64,000 nucleotides of DNA from Cereibacter changlensis JA139. GTDB taxonomy: Bacteria > Pseudomonadota > Alphaproteobacteria > Rhodobacterales > Rhodobacteraceae. The position numbers and the translations under genes were made by a program. The DNA lies in contig NZ_PZKG01000002.1 in assembly GCF_003034985.1 (NCBI RefSeq), positions 35,376 to 99,375 on the forward strand, given 5' to 3'. Below the pieces are notes generated by a model, which was not told the DNA's origin, made no database searches, and saw nothing but the letters and a program-made list of their open reading frames with translations. Shown here piece by piece: positions 37,291-45,671 of the stretch (its first letter is position 1; each line of letters begins with the position of its first letter).

Positions 37291-38331
37291 ATGGAATCAG
37301 ACTTCGCGCGCTCGGTGCTGGCGGCCGTGCCGATGCCCTTGGTGATGATCGACGCGGCGGAGCGGATCCGCGGCGCGAACGAGCCGGCGCTGGCGCTGTT
37401 CGGCGCCGGCATCGTCGGGCGGCACTATATCCTCGCCATGCGGCAGCCGGGCCTGCTTGACGCGATCGAGGGCACGCTGCGCCATCGCCAGCCGGGGCAG
37501 GCGCGGCACATCGTCACCGGGCCGTCGCGCGAGATCACCTATCGCGTCACCGTCTCGCCGGTCGAGGGCGAGGGCCGCGGCGGCGCGCTCTGCGCCTTCG
37601 AGGACATCACCGAACAGGAGCAGATGGGCCAGATCCGCCGCGACTTCGTGGCCAATGTCAGCCACGAGCTGCGCACGCCGCTGACCGCGCTTCTGGGCTT
37701 CATCGAGACGCTGCAGGGCAATGCCCGCGACGATCCGGCGGCGCGGGCGCGGTTTCTCGGCATCATGGCGCGCGAGGCCGAGCGGATGAACCGGCTGGTG
37801 CGCGATCTCTTGTCGCTGAGTCGGGTCGAATCGGACGAACGGCTGCGGCCGACCGGGCGGCTCGACATCATCGGGCTGATCGACAGCGCCGCGACCACGC
37901 TGCGGCCGATGGCCGAGGCCGCCGGGGTGCAGATCGAGCGCACCGGCCAGCCCGGGCCGCTGCTCCTGCCGGGCGACGCCGACCAGCTGACCCAGGTGTT
38001 CCACAACCTGATCGAGAACGCGGTGAAATACGGCGCGCCGGGCAAGCTGGTGACGGTCGAGGTCGGGCCGGAGCCGCAGGCGCTGGGGCGGCTGGGGCCG
38101 GCGGTGCGGATCGAGGTGGTCGACCGCGGCGAGGGCATCGACCCGATCCACCTGCCGCGGCTGACCGAGCGCTTCTACCGCGTCGACAGCCACCGCTCGC
38201 GCGAGCAGGGCGGCACCGGGCTGGGGCTGGCGATCGTCAAGCACATCATCAACCGCCACCGGGGCCGGTTCCGGATCGAGAGCGAGCTGGGGCAGGGCAG
38301 CCGGTTCATCGTGATCCTGCCGCGGGGGTGA
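37291..38331 (+). CDS. phoR: sensor histidine kinase, PhoR-type
   Basis: 346 aa. A PAS-like sensor region from residue 1 (no membrane segment visible) leads to the H-box FVANVSHELRTPLTALLG with phospho-acceptor His125, the N-box NLIENAVKYGAP, and the ATP-lid motifs DRGEGI and GGTGLGLAIVKHIINRH. This domain set and short cytoplasmic form match alphaproteobacterial PhoR. The expected pst and phoB genes do not follow, so pathway assignment rests on family likeness only. Confidence 0.8.
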   Translation: MESDFARSVLAAVPMPLVMIDAAERIRGANEPALALFGAGIVGRHYILAMRQPGLLDAIEGTLRHRQPGQARHIVTGPSREITYRVTVSPVEGEGRGGALCAFEDITEQEQMGQIRRDFVANVSHELRTPLTALLGFIETLQGNARDDPAARARFLGIMAREAERMNRLVRDLLSLSRVESDERLRPTGRLDIIGLIDSAATTLRPMAEAAGVQIERTGQPGPLLLPGDADQLTQVFHNLIENAVKYGAPGKLVTVEVGPEPQALGRLGPAVRIEVVDRGEGIDPIHLPRLTERFYRVDSHRSREQGGTGLGLAIVKHIINRHRGRFRIESELGQGSRFIVILPRG

Positions 38332-38374
38332 TGTTTGGGTGAGAGGCTCCGGCTTGCGCGGCGGGGGCGCGGGA

Positions 38375-38395
38375 TGGGGTGAACCCACCCTACGG
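38375..38395. repeat. GGGTGAACCCACCC motif
   Basis: The 107-bp convergent gap between phoR and the nucleoside hydrolase contains GGGGTGAACCCACCCTACGG, an imperfect inverted repeat of a type often dispersed in GC-rich proteobacterial genomes. I see only this one clear copy here. Confidence 0.35.
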
Positions 38396-38438
38396 GGAGC
38401 GGCGGGGGCGGCCGATGGTCCCGGCCGTCCTGCGCGGA

Positions 38439-39383
38439 TCAGAGCCGGGCGATGCGTTCGGTCAGCAGGGTAAAGAAGCCCTCGGCGTCGACGTCGCGGA
38501 TGAACAGCGCGTTGGGCTTGCGCTCGCTCACGCCCCACCAGTCGGCGACGGTCATGCCGGTGGTGTAGGTCCCCTTGGTCTCGATCTCGACGTTGATGTG
38601 GCGGCCGGAGAACAGCTCGGGCCGGATCAGCCAGGCGATGACGCAGGGGTCGTGCAGCGGCGCGCCATCGGCGCCGTATTTCATCTTGTCGTAGCGTTCG
38701 AAGAAATCAGTCCATTCGGCGACCATGTTCCCGACCTCGGTCCGCATGGCGCGGAAGGCCTCGACCCGTTCGGAGGTGGTGAGGGCGCGGTGGGTGACGT
38801 CGAGCGGCAGCACCACCAGCGGCACGCCGGAGCCGAACACGATCTCCGCCGCCTCGGGGTCGACGTAGATGTTGAACTCGGCGGCGGGGGTGATGTTGCC
38901 CACCTCGAAATAGGCCCCCCCCACTCAGCACGATCTCCTTCACCCGGCCGATGATGTCGGGGCGCTGTCGAAGGCGGTGGCGATGTTGGTCAGCGGCCCA
39001 AGGGCGCAGAGGGTGACGGCGCCTTCGGGCTCGCGGCGCAGGGTCTCGATCAGGAAGTCGACCGCGTGCTGCTCCTGCAGCGCCATCACCGGCTCGGGCA
39101 GCACCGGGCCGTCGAGGCCGGTCTTGCCATGCACATGTTCGGCGGTGACGAGGGCGCGGGCCAAGGGCGCGTCGCAGCCGGCGAAGACCTGCATGTCCCA
39201 GCGGCCGGCCAGTTCGCAGATGATGCGGACGTTTTTCTGCGTCAGCTCCAGCGGCACGTTGCCCGCCACGGCGGTGATGCCGAGCACGGTCATGTCCTCC
39301 GGGCTGGCCAAGGCCAGCAGGATGGCCACGGCGTCGTCCTGACCGGGATCGGTGTCGATGATGATCTTGCGCGGTGCCGGCAT
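38439..39383 (-). pseudogene. nucleoside hydrolase, broken by two close indels
   Basis: Read leftward from ATG 39383 (strong AAGGAGGAG upstream), the first ~140 codons give KIIIDTDPGQDDAVAILLALASP, the Ca-binding signature of IunH-type N-ribohydrolases. In the codons after FDSAP (about 38950-38958) one base is missing, and the frame hits TGA. In the G8 run at 38915-38922 one base is extra, which restores the original frame at GGAYFEVGNITPAAEFNIYVDPEAA through the normal C-terminus. Without the indels it would be ~314 aa, the full family length. True pseudogene or sequencing error cannot be told apart here. Confidence 0.8.
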
Positions 39384-39441
39384 GGACTGCTCCTCCTTAG
39401 GCTGAGCACAAAACCCCAAGCCGTCGGGGTTGTCCATGCGA

Positions 39442-39465
39442 AAAGGAGGGCCTGAGCCCTCCTTT
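39442..39465 (-). terminator. terminator after the iron ABC binding protein gene
   Basis: AAAGGAGGGC-TCAG-GCCCTCCTTT, a perfect 10-bp stem with 4-nt loop, followed leftward by one more T (TTTT in all). It lies 24 bp past the stop codon and before the nucleoside hydrolase start. Confidence 0.75.
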
Positions 39466-39488
39466 CCCGGTCTTCGTGACAGGCCGGA

Positions 39489-40493
39489 TCAGCCGTCGAA
39501 GTCGACTTCTTCCATCAGCTTCAGCGCGTCGGCGCGCTGCGCCGCGACCTCCATCAGGTTGAGCGTGTCGGGGGTGAACTCGCCCCAGCTCGCCACCAGC
39601 TCCGAGCGCTCGACGCCCGGCTTCACCGGGAACTCGTGGTTGGTCTCGGCATAGATGTGCTGCGCCTCGTCGGAGGAGAGGAACTCCATCAGCTTCAGCG
39701 CGGCTTCCTTGTTCGGGGCCGACTTGGTCATCGCCACGCCCGAGACGTTCATGTGGGTGCCGCCGGCTTCGAAGGTCGGGAAAACGATCCGCACCGAGTC
39801 GGCCCATTCCTTCTGCTCGGGGTCGTTCACCATCTGGCCCATGTAATAGGTGTTCCCGAGGCTGATGTCGCATTCGCCGGCCCAGATCGATTTCACCTGA
39901 TCGCGGTCGCCGCCGTCGGGCTTCTTGGCGAGATTGGCCTTCAGGCCTTCGACCCAGGTCTTCGCCTTCTCCAGCCCGTCATGCGCGATGACCGCGCCGA
40001 GCAGCGCCACATTGTAGTCGTTGGTGCCCGAGCGGGTGCAGATGCGGCCCTTCCACTTGTCCGAGGCCAGATCCTCGTAGGTGGTCACCTCGCCATCGGC
40101 CACGCGCTCCTTGCTGGCGTAGACGATGCGGGCGCGGGTGGTCAGGCCGAACCAGCGGTCGTCCGGATCGCGGAATTCGGCGGGAATGTTGGCTTCCAGC
40201 ACCTCGGACTGCACCGGCTGGGTGACGCCGGCATCGACCACCTGCATCAGCCGGGCGATGTCGACGGTCAGCACCAGATCGGCGGGCGAACGGTCGCCCT
40301 CGGCCTGCAGCCGCTCGACCATGCCCTTGTCGACGAAGGCGATGTTCACGTCGATGCCGGTCTCGGCGGTGAAGGCGTCGATCAGCGGCTGGATCAGCTC
40401 GGGCTGGCGGTGGGAATAGATGTTCACTTCTTCGGCGAGCACGGGAAGGGCGGTGCTGCCGAGGGCGAGCGCGAGAAGGCTGGTGCGGATCAT
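39489..40493 (-). CDS. iron(III)-type ABC transporter substrate-binding protein
   Basis: 334 aa. Periplasmic binding protein of the FbpA/FutA/AfuA family. The signal peptide is MIRTSLLALALGSTALPVLA with cleavage near residue 20. EVNIYSHRQPELIQPLIDAF and the adjacent tyrosines Tyr216/Tyr217 in LGNTYYMGQM fit Fe3+ coordination. No permease or ATPase gene follows; a terminator does, so the transporter partners must lie elsewhere. The promoter region holds an inverted repeat. Ligand inferred from family, not proven. Confidence 0.88.
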   Translation of the reverse strand: MIRTSLLALALGSTALPVLAEEVNIYSHRQPELIQPLIDAFTAETGIDVNIAFVDKGMVERLQAEGDRSPADLVLTVDIARLMQVVDAGVTQPVQSEVLEANIPAEFRDPDDRWFGLTTRARIVYASKERVADGEVTTYEDLASDKWKGRICTRSGTNDYNVALLGAVIAHDGLEKAKTWVEGLKANLAKKPDGGDRDQVKSIWAGECDISLGNTYYMGQMVNDPEQKEWADSVRIVFPTFEAGGTHMNVSGVAMTKSAPNKEAALKLMEFLSSDEAQHIYAETNHEFPVKPGVERSELVASWGEFTPDTLNLMEVAAQRADALKLMEEVDFDG

Positions 40494-40507
40494 TGTTGAG
40501 TCCTCTA

Positions 40508-40535
40508 CTCGGAATATGGCCGTTTTATTCCCGAG
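40508..40535. promoter_or_regulatory. inverted repeat upstream of the iron binding protein gene
   Basis: CTCGGAATA at 40508-40516 and TATTCCCGAG at 40526-40535 form an inverted repeat with one bulged base, 15 bp ahead of the start codon in the 55-bp gap to mazG. Candidate operator for an iron regulator or a short leader hairpin. Confidence 0.45.
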
Positions 40536-40548
40536 CGTTTTACTCAAG

Positions 40549-41424
40549 TCAACCGTCTTGCGGCTTTTTGAGCCCCGCCTTGTCCTCGGCCTTGGCGCGA
40601 TTCCACAGATCGTCCATCTCGGCCAGATCGCTGTCGGCGGGGCTGCGGCCGGTTTCGGCCAGCCAGTCCTCGATGCGGGCGAAGCGCCGGGTGAACTTGG
40701 AATTTGCCGCCCGCAGAGCGGTTTCCGGATCGACCTTCATGTGCCGCGCGAGATTGGCCATGACGAACATCAGGTCACCGAACTCCTCCTCGACCTCGGT
40801 CTGGGTCAGAGTGTCGCGGGCCTCGACCAGCTCGCGCGATTCCTCGATCAGCTTGTCCAGCACCTCGTCGGTGGAGGGCCAGTCGAAGCCGACGCGGGCG
40901 GCGCGCTTTTGCAGCTTCACCGCGCGGGTGAGCGCCGGAAGCCCCAGCGCCACGCCGTCGAGCACGCGGTCCTGCGCCTTGCCCGCGCGCTCCGCCGCCT
41001 TGATCCGTTCCCAATCGGCGGTCTGCTGGTCGGAGGATTTTTCCCGCGACTCTGTGCCGAAGACATGCGGATGGCGGGCGACCATCTTTTCGGCGATGGC
41101 CCGGGTGACGGAGCCGAAGTCGAAGAGCCCGGCCTCGGCCCCCATCTGCGCGTGATAGACGGTCTGGAGCAGCAGATCGCCCAGCTCGCCTTCCAGCTCG
41201 TCCCAGGCCTCGCGCTGGATCGCGTCGGCCACCTCATGCGCCTCTTCGATGGTGTAGGGCGCGATGCTGGCGAAGTCCTGCTCGATGTCCCAGGGGCAGC
41301 CGGTGGCGGGGTCGCGCAGGCGGCGCATGATCTCCAGAAGGCGCGGCAGGCCGCCCTCGGGATCGGCGATCAGCGCGGCGGAGGACGCTGGGTCAAGCGG
41401 GGCGATGCGGGGCAGATCTGGCAT
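40549..41424 (-). CDS. mazG: nucleoside triphosphate pyrophosphohydrolase
   Basis: 291 aa. House-cleaning hydrolase of non-canonical or excess NTPs. Two tandem MazG domains: CPWDIEQDFASIAPYTIEEAHEVADAI ... ELGDLLLQTVYHAQM (residues ~43-95) and, later, LDKLIEESRELVEA ... EEEFGDLMFVMANLARH with the E-x2-E/E-x2-D metal sites. The frame stays open far upstream, but the ATG at 41424 gives the E. coli-like length. Confidence 0.95.
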   Translation of the reverse strand: MPDLPRIAPLDPASSAALIADPEGGLPRLLEIMRRLRDPATGCPWDIEQDFASIAPYTIEEAHEVADAIQREAWDELEGELGDLLLQTVYHAQMGAEAGLFDFGSVTRAIAEKMVARHPHVFGTESREKSSDQQTADWERIKAAERAGKAQDRVLDGVALGLPALTRAVKLQKRAARVGFDWPSTDEVLDKLIEESRELVEARDTLTQTEVEEEFGDLMFVMANLARHMKVDPETALRAANSKFTRRFARIEDWLAETGRSPADSDLAEMDDLWNRAKAEDKAGLKKPQDG

Positions 41425-41487
41425 TGCGGGCCTTCCGGTTTTCGGGTCTGTTGCGGTCTTGCCATCGACAGCCTGCAGGAGTCCACC

Positions 41488-42651
41488 ATGCCCGTTCTGA
41501 ACCGTATCGCCGACTACTCGGCCGAGATGACAGGGTGGCGCCGCTATCTGCACCAGCATCCCGAGCTGGAATTCGATTGCCACGCCACGGCGGGCTTCAT
41601 CGCCGAGCGGCTGCGCGAGTTCGGGGTGGACGAGGTCCACGAGGGAATCGCGACCTCGGGCATCGTCGCCATCATCAACGGGCAGGGCGCGGGCCCGACC
41701 ATCGGGCTGCGCGCCGACATGGATGCGCTGCCGATCGAGGAGATCACCGGGGCGGAGCATGCCTCGACCGTGCAGGGGCGGATGCATGCCTGCGGCCATG
41801 ACGGGCATGTGACCATGCTGCTCGGCGCCGCGAAATACCTGGCCGAGACCCGCAACTTCGCCGGTCGCGTGGCGCTGATGTTCCAGCCGGCCGAGGAGGA
41901 TGGCGGCGGCGGCGAGATCATGGTGAAGGAAGGGGTGATGGACCGCTTCGGCGTCACCCAGGTCTACGGCATCCACAATGCGCCGAACATCCCGCTGGGC
42001 AAGTTCATCACCACGCCGGGGCCGCTGATGGCGGCGGTGGACACGGCCTATGTCTATCTGACCGGCAAGGGCGGGCATGGCGCCACGCCGCATGAGACGG
42101 TCGATCCGGTGGTGGCCATGTGCGGCATGGTGGGGGCGTTGCAGACCATCATCAGCCGCAACCTCTATGCGCTGGACGAGCTGGTGCTGTCGGTGACGCA
42201 GGTGCATTCCGGCACGGCCTCGAACATCATCCCCGAGGAGGCGTGGTTCTGCGCCACGATCCGCAGCTTCACCCCCGAGGTGCGCAAGCTGGCCGAAAAG
42301 CGGTTCCGCGAGATCGTCGAGGGCCATGCCGCGGCCTATGGGGTCGAGGCGCGGATCGACTATCAGCTGGGCTATCCGCCCACGGTGAACCACCCCGAAG
42401 AGACCGAGTTCGCCGCCGAGGTGGCGCGGGAGGTCTCCGGCGCCGAGGCGGTCGATGCGCGCGCCAACCGCGAGATGGGGTCGGAGGATTTCGCCTACAT
42501 GCTGGAAGCGCGGCCGGGGGCCTATCTCTTCATGGGGATCGGGCCGGGGGCGGGGCTGCACCATCCGGCCTATGATTTCAACGACGAGGCGGCGCCGATC
42601 GGGGCCAGCTTCTTCGCCCGGCTGGTCGAACGGGCGCAGCCGCTGCGCTGA
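41488..42651 (+). CDS. M20 family metallo-amidohydrolase
   Basis: 387 aa. Di-metal hydrolase of the hippurate hydrolase / N-acyl-amino-acid amidohydrolase group. Metal ligands are in MHACGHDGHVTMLLGAAKYL (Cys102, His104), FQPAEEDGGGGEIMVKEG and GIHNAPNIPLGKF; the lid/dimer domain spans about 185-300, and SEDFAYMLEARPGAYLFMGIG is the C-terminal ligand block. The substrate could be an N-acyl amino acid or a peptide; neighbours do not settle it. Divergent from mazG. Confidence 0.88.
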   Translation: MPVLNRIADYSAEMTGWRRYLHQHPELEFDCHATAGFIAERLREFGVDEVHEGIATSGIVAIINGQGAGPTIGLRADMDALPIEEITGAEHASTVQGRMHACGHDGHVTMLLGAAKYLAETRNFAGRVALMFQPAEEDGGGGEIMVKEGVMDRFGVTQVYGIHNAPNIPLGKFITTPGPLMAAVDTAYVYLTGKGGHGATPHETVDPVVAMCGMVGALQTIISRNLYALDELVLSVTQVHSGTASNIIPEEAWFCATIRSFTPEVRKLAEKRFREIVEGHAAAYGVEARIDYQLGYPPTVNHPEETEFAAEVAREVSGAEAVDARANREMGSEDFAYMLEARPGAYLFMGIGPGAGLHHPAYDFNDEAAPIGASFFARLVERAQPLR

Positions 42652-42668
42652 GCCGCCCTCCGTCGATT

Positions 42669-42710
42669 GCCAGCCTGCAGGCGGGGACCTCCCCGCCGAT
42701 GCGGGCTGGC
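42669..42710. other. two-tier hairpin after the amidohydrolase gene
   Basis: Outer arms GCCAGCC / GGCTGGC and inner arms GGCGGGG / CCCCGCC around loop ACCT, in the 114-bp gap before the aminotransferase gene. No T-run. It may be a terminator for the amidohydrolase or a leader structure of the next gene. Confidence 0.4.
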
Positions 42711-42765
42711 GTTCGGCAATGCGTCGGCTAGACTGCCCCGCGTCGCAACAACGGACAGGCCTTTC

Positions 42766-44151
42766 ATGACGCTCTCGAATGTCTCCACCTGGGAACTGGA
42801 CCGCGCCCATGCGCTGCACCCCTGGACCAACTTCGGCCCGTTCGAGGCCAAGGGCTCCATGGTCATCGAGCGTGGCGAGGGCTGTCTTCTGTGGGACACC
42901 GAGGGGCGGCAGTATTTCGATGCGGTCGGCGGCATGTGGTGCACCAACATCGGCTTGGGGCGGCAGGAGATGGCCGACGCCATCGCCGCGCAGGCGCTGA
43001 AACTGGGCTTTTCCAACAGCTTCGTCGACAATACCAACGATCCTTCGGCCCGGCTGGCGGGCAAGCTGGCGAGCCTTGCGCCGGGCGATCTGAACCGGGT
43101 GCATTTCACCACCGGCGGCTCCACCGCCGTCGATACCGCCGCGCGGATGGTGGCCTTCTATCAGACCTGCATGGGCCGTCCCGACAAGGTGCAGCTGGTG
43201 GCGCGCGAGGCGAGCTATCACGGCTCGACCTATCTGTCGCAGAGCATCGGCAAGCGCAACGGCGACCGGGTGCCGCAATTCCGCTACAAAGAGGATGGCA
43301 TCCACCATCTGTCCGCGCCCTATCTCTACCGCGCGCCGGAGGGGATGGACGAGGCGGCCTTCTGCGACCATCTGGTGGCCGAGTTCGAGGCGCTGATCGA
43401 CCGGGTCGGCGCGGGCAACATCGGCGGCTTCTTCGCCGAGCCGATCCAGGCCTCGGGCGGGGTGATCGTGCCGCCGAAGGATTACCTCCACCGCATGTGG
43501 CAGGTCTGCCGGCGGCATGACATCCTGTTCATCGCCGACGAGGTGGTGACGGCCTTCGGGCGCATCGGCCACTGGTTCGCCTCGCTGGAGGAATTCGGGG
43601 TGGAGCCCGACATCATCACCTGCGCCAAAGGATTGACGTCGGGCTATATCCCCTTGGGCGCGATGATATTTTCCGACCGGATCTGGGGAGCGATGGCCGA
43701 GGACGGGTCACGCTGGTTCACCTCGGGCTTCACCTATTCCGGCCATCCGGTCGCCTGCGCCGCGGCGCTGAAGAACATCGAGATCATCGAGCGCGAGGAT
43801 CTCCTGGGCAATGCCATGCGGGTGGGCGCCCTGTTCGAGGAACGGATGCACGCGCTGGAGGCCCTGCCGCTGGTGGGCGAGGTGCGGGGCCGTAAGCTGA
43901 TGATCTGCGTCGAGAACGTGGCCGACAAGGCGACGAAGCGGCTGTTGCCGGACGATCTGGACGTGGGCACCCGCATCGCCGATGCCTGCGAGGCGATGGG
44001 GCTGATCGTGCGCCCTCTGGGCCATCTGAACGTCATGTCGCCGCCGCTGACCCTGACCGCCAGCGATGTGGAGCTGGTGGGCGACATGCTTGAAACCGCG
44101 ATCCGTCAGGTGACGGACGCCCTGATCCGCGAGAAGGTGAGACTAGGCTGA
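42766..44151 (+). CDS. class III aminotransferase (omega-amino acid/diamine type)
   Basis: 461-aa PLP enzyme. The Schiff-base lysine is Lys288 in TCAKGLTSGYIPLGA, the PLP-Asp segment is ILFIADEVVTAFGRIGHWF, and HFTTGGSTAVDTAARMVAFYQ is the phosphate-binding region. The subgroup resembles putrescine/beta-alanine:pyruvate transaminases. Its stop overlaps the start of an agmatinase-like gene by one base, so a role in agmatine/putrescine or guanidino-acid catabolism is plausible but inferred. Confidence 0.88.
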   Translation: MTLSNVSTWELDRAHALHPWTNFGPFEAKGSMVIERGEGCLLWDTEGRQYFDAVGGMWCTNIGLGRQEMADAIAAQALKLGFSNSFVDNTNDPSARLAGKLASLAPGDLNRVHFTTGGSTAVDTAARMVAFYQTCMGRPDKVQLVAREASYHGSTYLSQSIGKRNGDRVPQFRYKEDGIHHLSAPYLYRAPEGMDEAAFCDHLVAEFEALIDRVGAGNIGGFFAEPIQASGGVIVPPKDYLHRMWQVCRRHDILFIADEVVTAFGRIGHWFASLEEFGVEPDIITCAKGLTSGYIPLGAMIFSDRIWGAMAEDGSRWFTSGFTYSGHPVACAAALKNIEIIEREDLLGNAMRVGALFEERMHALEALPLVGEVRGRKLMICVENVADKATKRLLPDDLDVGTRIADACEAMGLIVRPLGHLNVMSPPLTLTASDVELVGDMLETAIRQVTDALIREKVRLG

Positions 44152-45113
44152 TGGCTCTGGAAGATGCGAAGAACGAGGTCGATACCGCCTTCACCCGCAA
44201 GGGCCTGCGCGGCTATGCCTTCGAGAATGCCTTCGGCGGCGCGACGAGCTTTCTTCGGCGCAGCTACACCAAGGATCTGACCGGCGTCGATCTGGCGGTG
44301 ACCGGCGTGCCCTTCGATCAGGCGGTGACGCATCGCACCGGAACCCGCTTTGGCCCGCGCGCGATCCGCGAGGCCTCGTCCTTGCAGCCCTACGATCCGC
44401 CCTATGGCTGGGGCTTCGATCCGCTGGAAGAGATGTCGGTGATCGACTACGGCGATCTGGCCTTCGACTATGCCAAGGTGGCCGATTTTCCCGAGACGCT
44501 GACGGCGCATATCCGCGGTATCCTGCAAGCCGGGGCGGGGACGGTGACGCTGGGGGGCGATCATTACATCACCCTGCCGATCCTGAAGGCCTATGCCGAG
44601 AAGTTCGGCCCGATCTCGGTGATCCAGTTCGACGCGCATTCCGACCTCTGGCAGGATGACGACTTCAGCCGCATCGACCATGGCACGATGATGTACAAGG
44701 CGGTGAAGCTGGGCTACGTCGACCCGGCGCGTTCGGTGCAGATCGGCATCCGCACCCATTGCGACGACTACCTCGGCATGCACATGATCGACGCGCGCGA
44801 GGTGCATGAGGCGGGCGTGGCGGCCGTCGTCGCCAAGGCGAAGGCCATCGTCGGCGACAACCCGACCTACCTGACCTTCGACATCGACGCGCTCGACCCG
44901 GCCTTCGCGCCCGGGACCGGCACGCCGGTCTGGGGCGGGCTCGCCTCGTGGCAGGCGGCGGCGATCCTGCGCGATCTGGCGGGGATCAACCTCGTCGGCG
45001 GCGATGTGGTCGAAGTGTCGCCCCCCTATGACACCACTGGCGCCACGGCGATTGCGGGCGCACATGTGGCCTACGAGTTGATCTGTCTCTACGGTTGGAA
45101 AAGGCGGGGATGA
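44151..45113 (+). CDS. speB: agmatinase / ureohydrolase family protein
   Basis: 320 aa. Mn-dependent ureohydrolase that releases urea from agmatine or a related guanidino compound. Ligand motifs are complete: GGDHYITLP, DAHSDLW, and SFDID-type FDIDALDPAFAPGTGTP. Coupled to the upstream aminotransferase, which could use the resulting diamine. Some family members act on guanidinobutyrate or guanidinopropionate, so the exact substrate is open. Confidence 0.88.
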   Translation: MALEDAKNEVDTAFTRKGLRGYAFENAFGGATSFLRRSYTKDLTGVDLAVTGVPFDQAVTHRTGTRFGPRAIREASSLQPYDPPYGWGFDPLEEMSVIDYGDLAFDYAKVADFPETLTAHIRGILQAGAGTVTLGGDHYITLPILKAYAEKFGPISVIQFDAHSDLWQDDDFSRIDHGTMMYKAVKLGYVDPARSVQIGIRTHCDDYLGMHMIDAREVHEAGVAAVVAKAKAIVGDNPTYLTFDIDALDPAFAPGTGTPVWGGLASWQAAAILRDLAGINLVGGDVVEVSPPYDTTGATAIAGAHVAYELICLYGWKRRG

Positions 45114-45562
45114 AACGGATGTTCTATGTGCTGATTGCGCTGGCGCTGCTGGTGCTGGGCTTTGCCCTCTATGTCCGGGCCGCGCCCAGCGACGCGCCCG
45201 ATTGGCACGTCGATCCGCAGACGGTGACCGCGCACAGCAAGCTCAACAGCTGGCTGATCGCCCCCGGCGGCGACATGGAGCCGGTGCTCTTCGACCTGCC
45301 GCCCGACCAGATCGCGGCGAAGCTGGAGGCGGTCGCCGCCGCCACCCCGCGCACCGCGCTGCTGGCCGGCGAGGGCTTCCACAAGACCTGGGTCACCCGT
45401 TCGGCGCTCTGGGGCTTCCCGGATTACACCTCGGTCTGGCTGGCCCCGACCGAGGCGGGGGGCACCAGCCTCAGCCTCTACGCCCGCTCGCGCTTCGGCA
45501 AGGGCGACATGGGGGTGAACCGCCAGCTGGTCGACGCCTGGCTGTCCGAGCTGTCGCGCTGA
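45110..45562 (+). CDS. DUF1499 domain membrane-anchored protein
   Basis: 150 aa. One N-terminal hydrophobic segment (residues ~4-22) followed by a DUF1499 domain including WVTRSALWGFPDYTSVWLAP and the conserved end YARSRFGKGDMGVNRQLVDAWLSEL. Function unknown; probably periplasmic. Starts in a 4-bp ATGA overlap with speB. Confidence 0.85.
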   Translation: MKRMFYVLIALALLVLGFALYVRAAPSDAPDWHVDPQTVTAHSKLNSWLIAPGGDMEPVLFDLPPDQIAAKLEAVAAATPRTALLAGEGFHKTWVTRSALWGFPDYTSVWLAPTEAGGTSLSLYARSRFGKGDMGVNRQLVDAWLSELSR

Positions 45563-45671
45563 CGTTTGAATGCCCTGGCGGGCCCGTCAGGACCCGCCAG
45601 AGGCGGCGCCGCCCGCCGCTCCGGCCTCGCAGCCCCTTGACCGGCCCGCCGCGCTGCGCCAAACCCGCGCC

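Noticed and set aside
41425..43572. Long N-terminal extension of mazG
   Set aside because: The in-frame extension runs antisense through the M20 hydrolase and aminotransferase; MazG length and domains are complete from 41424.
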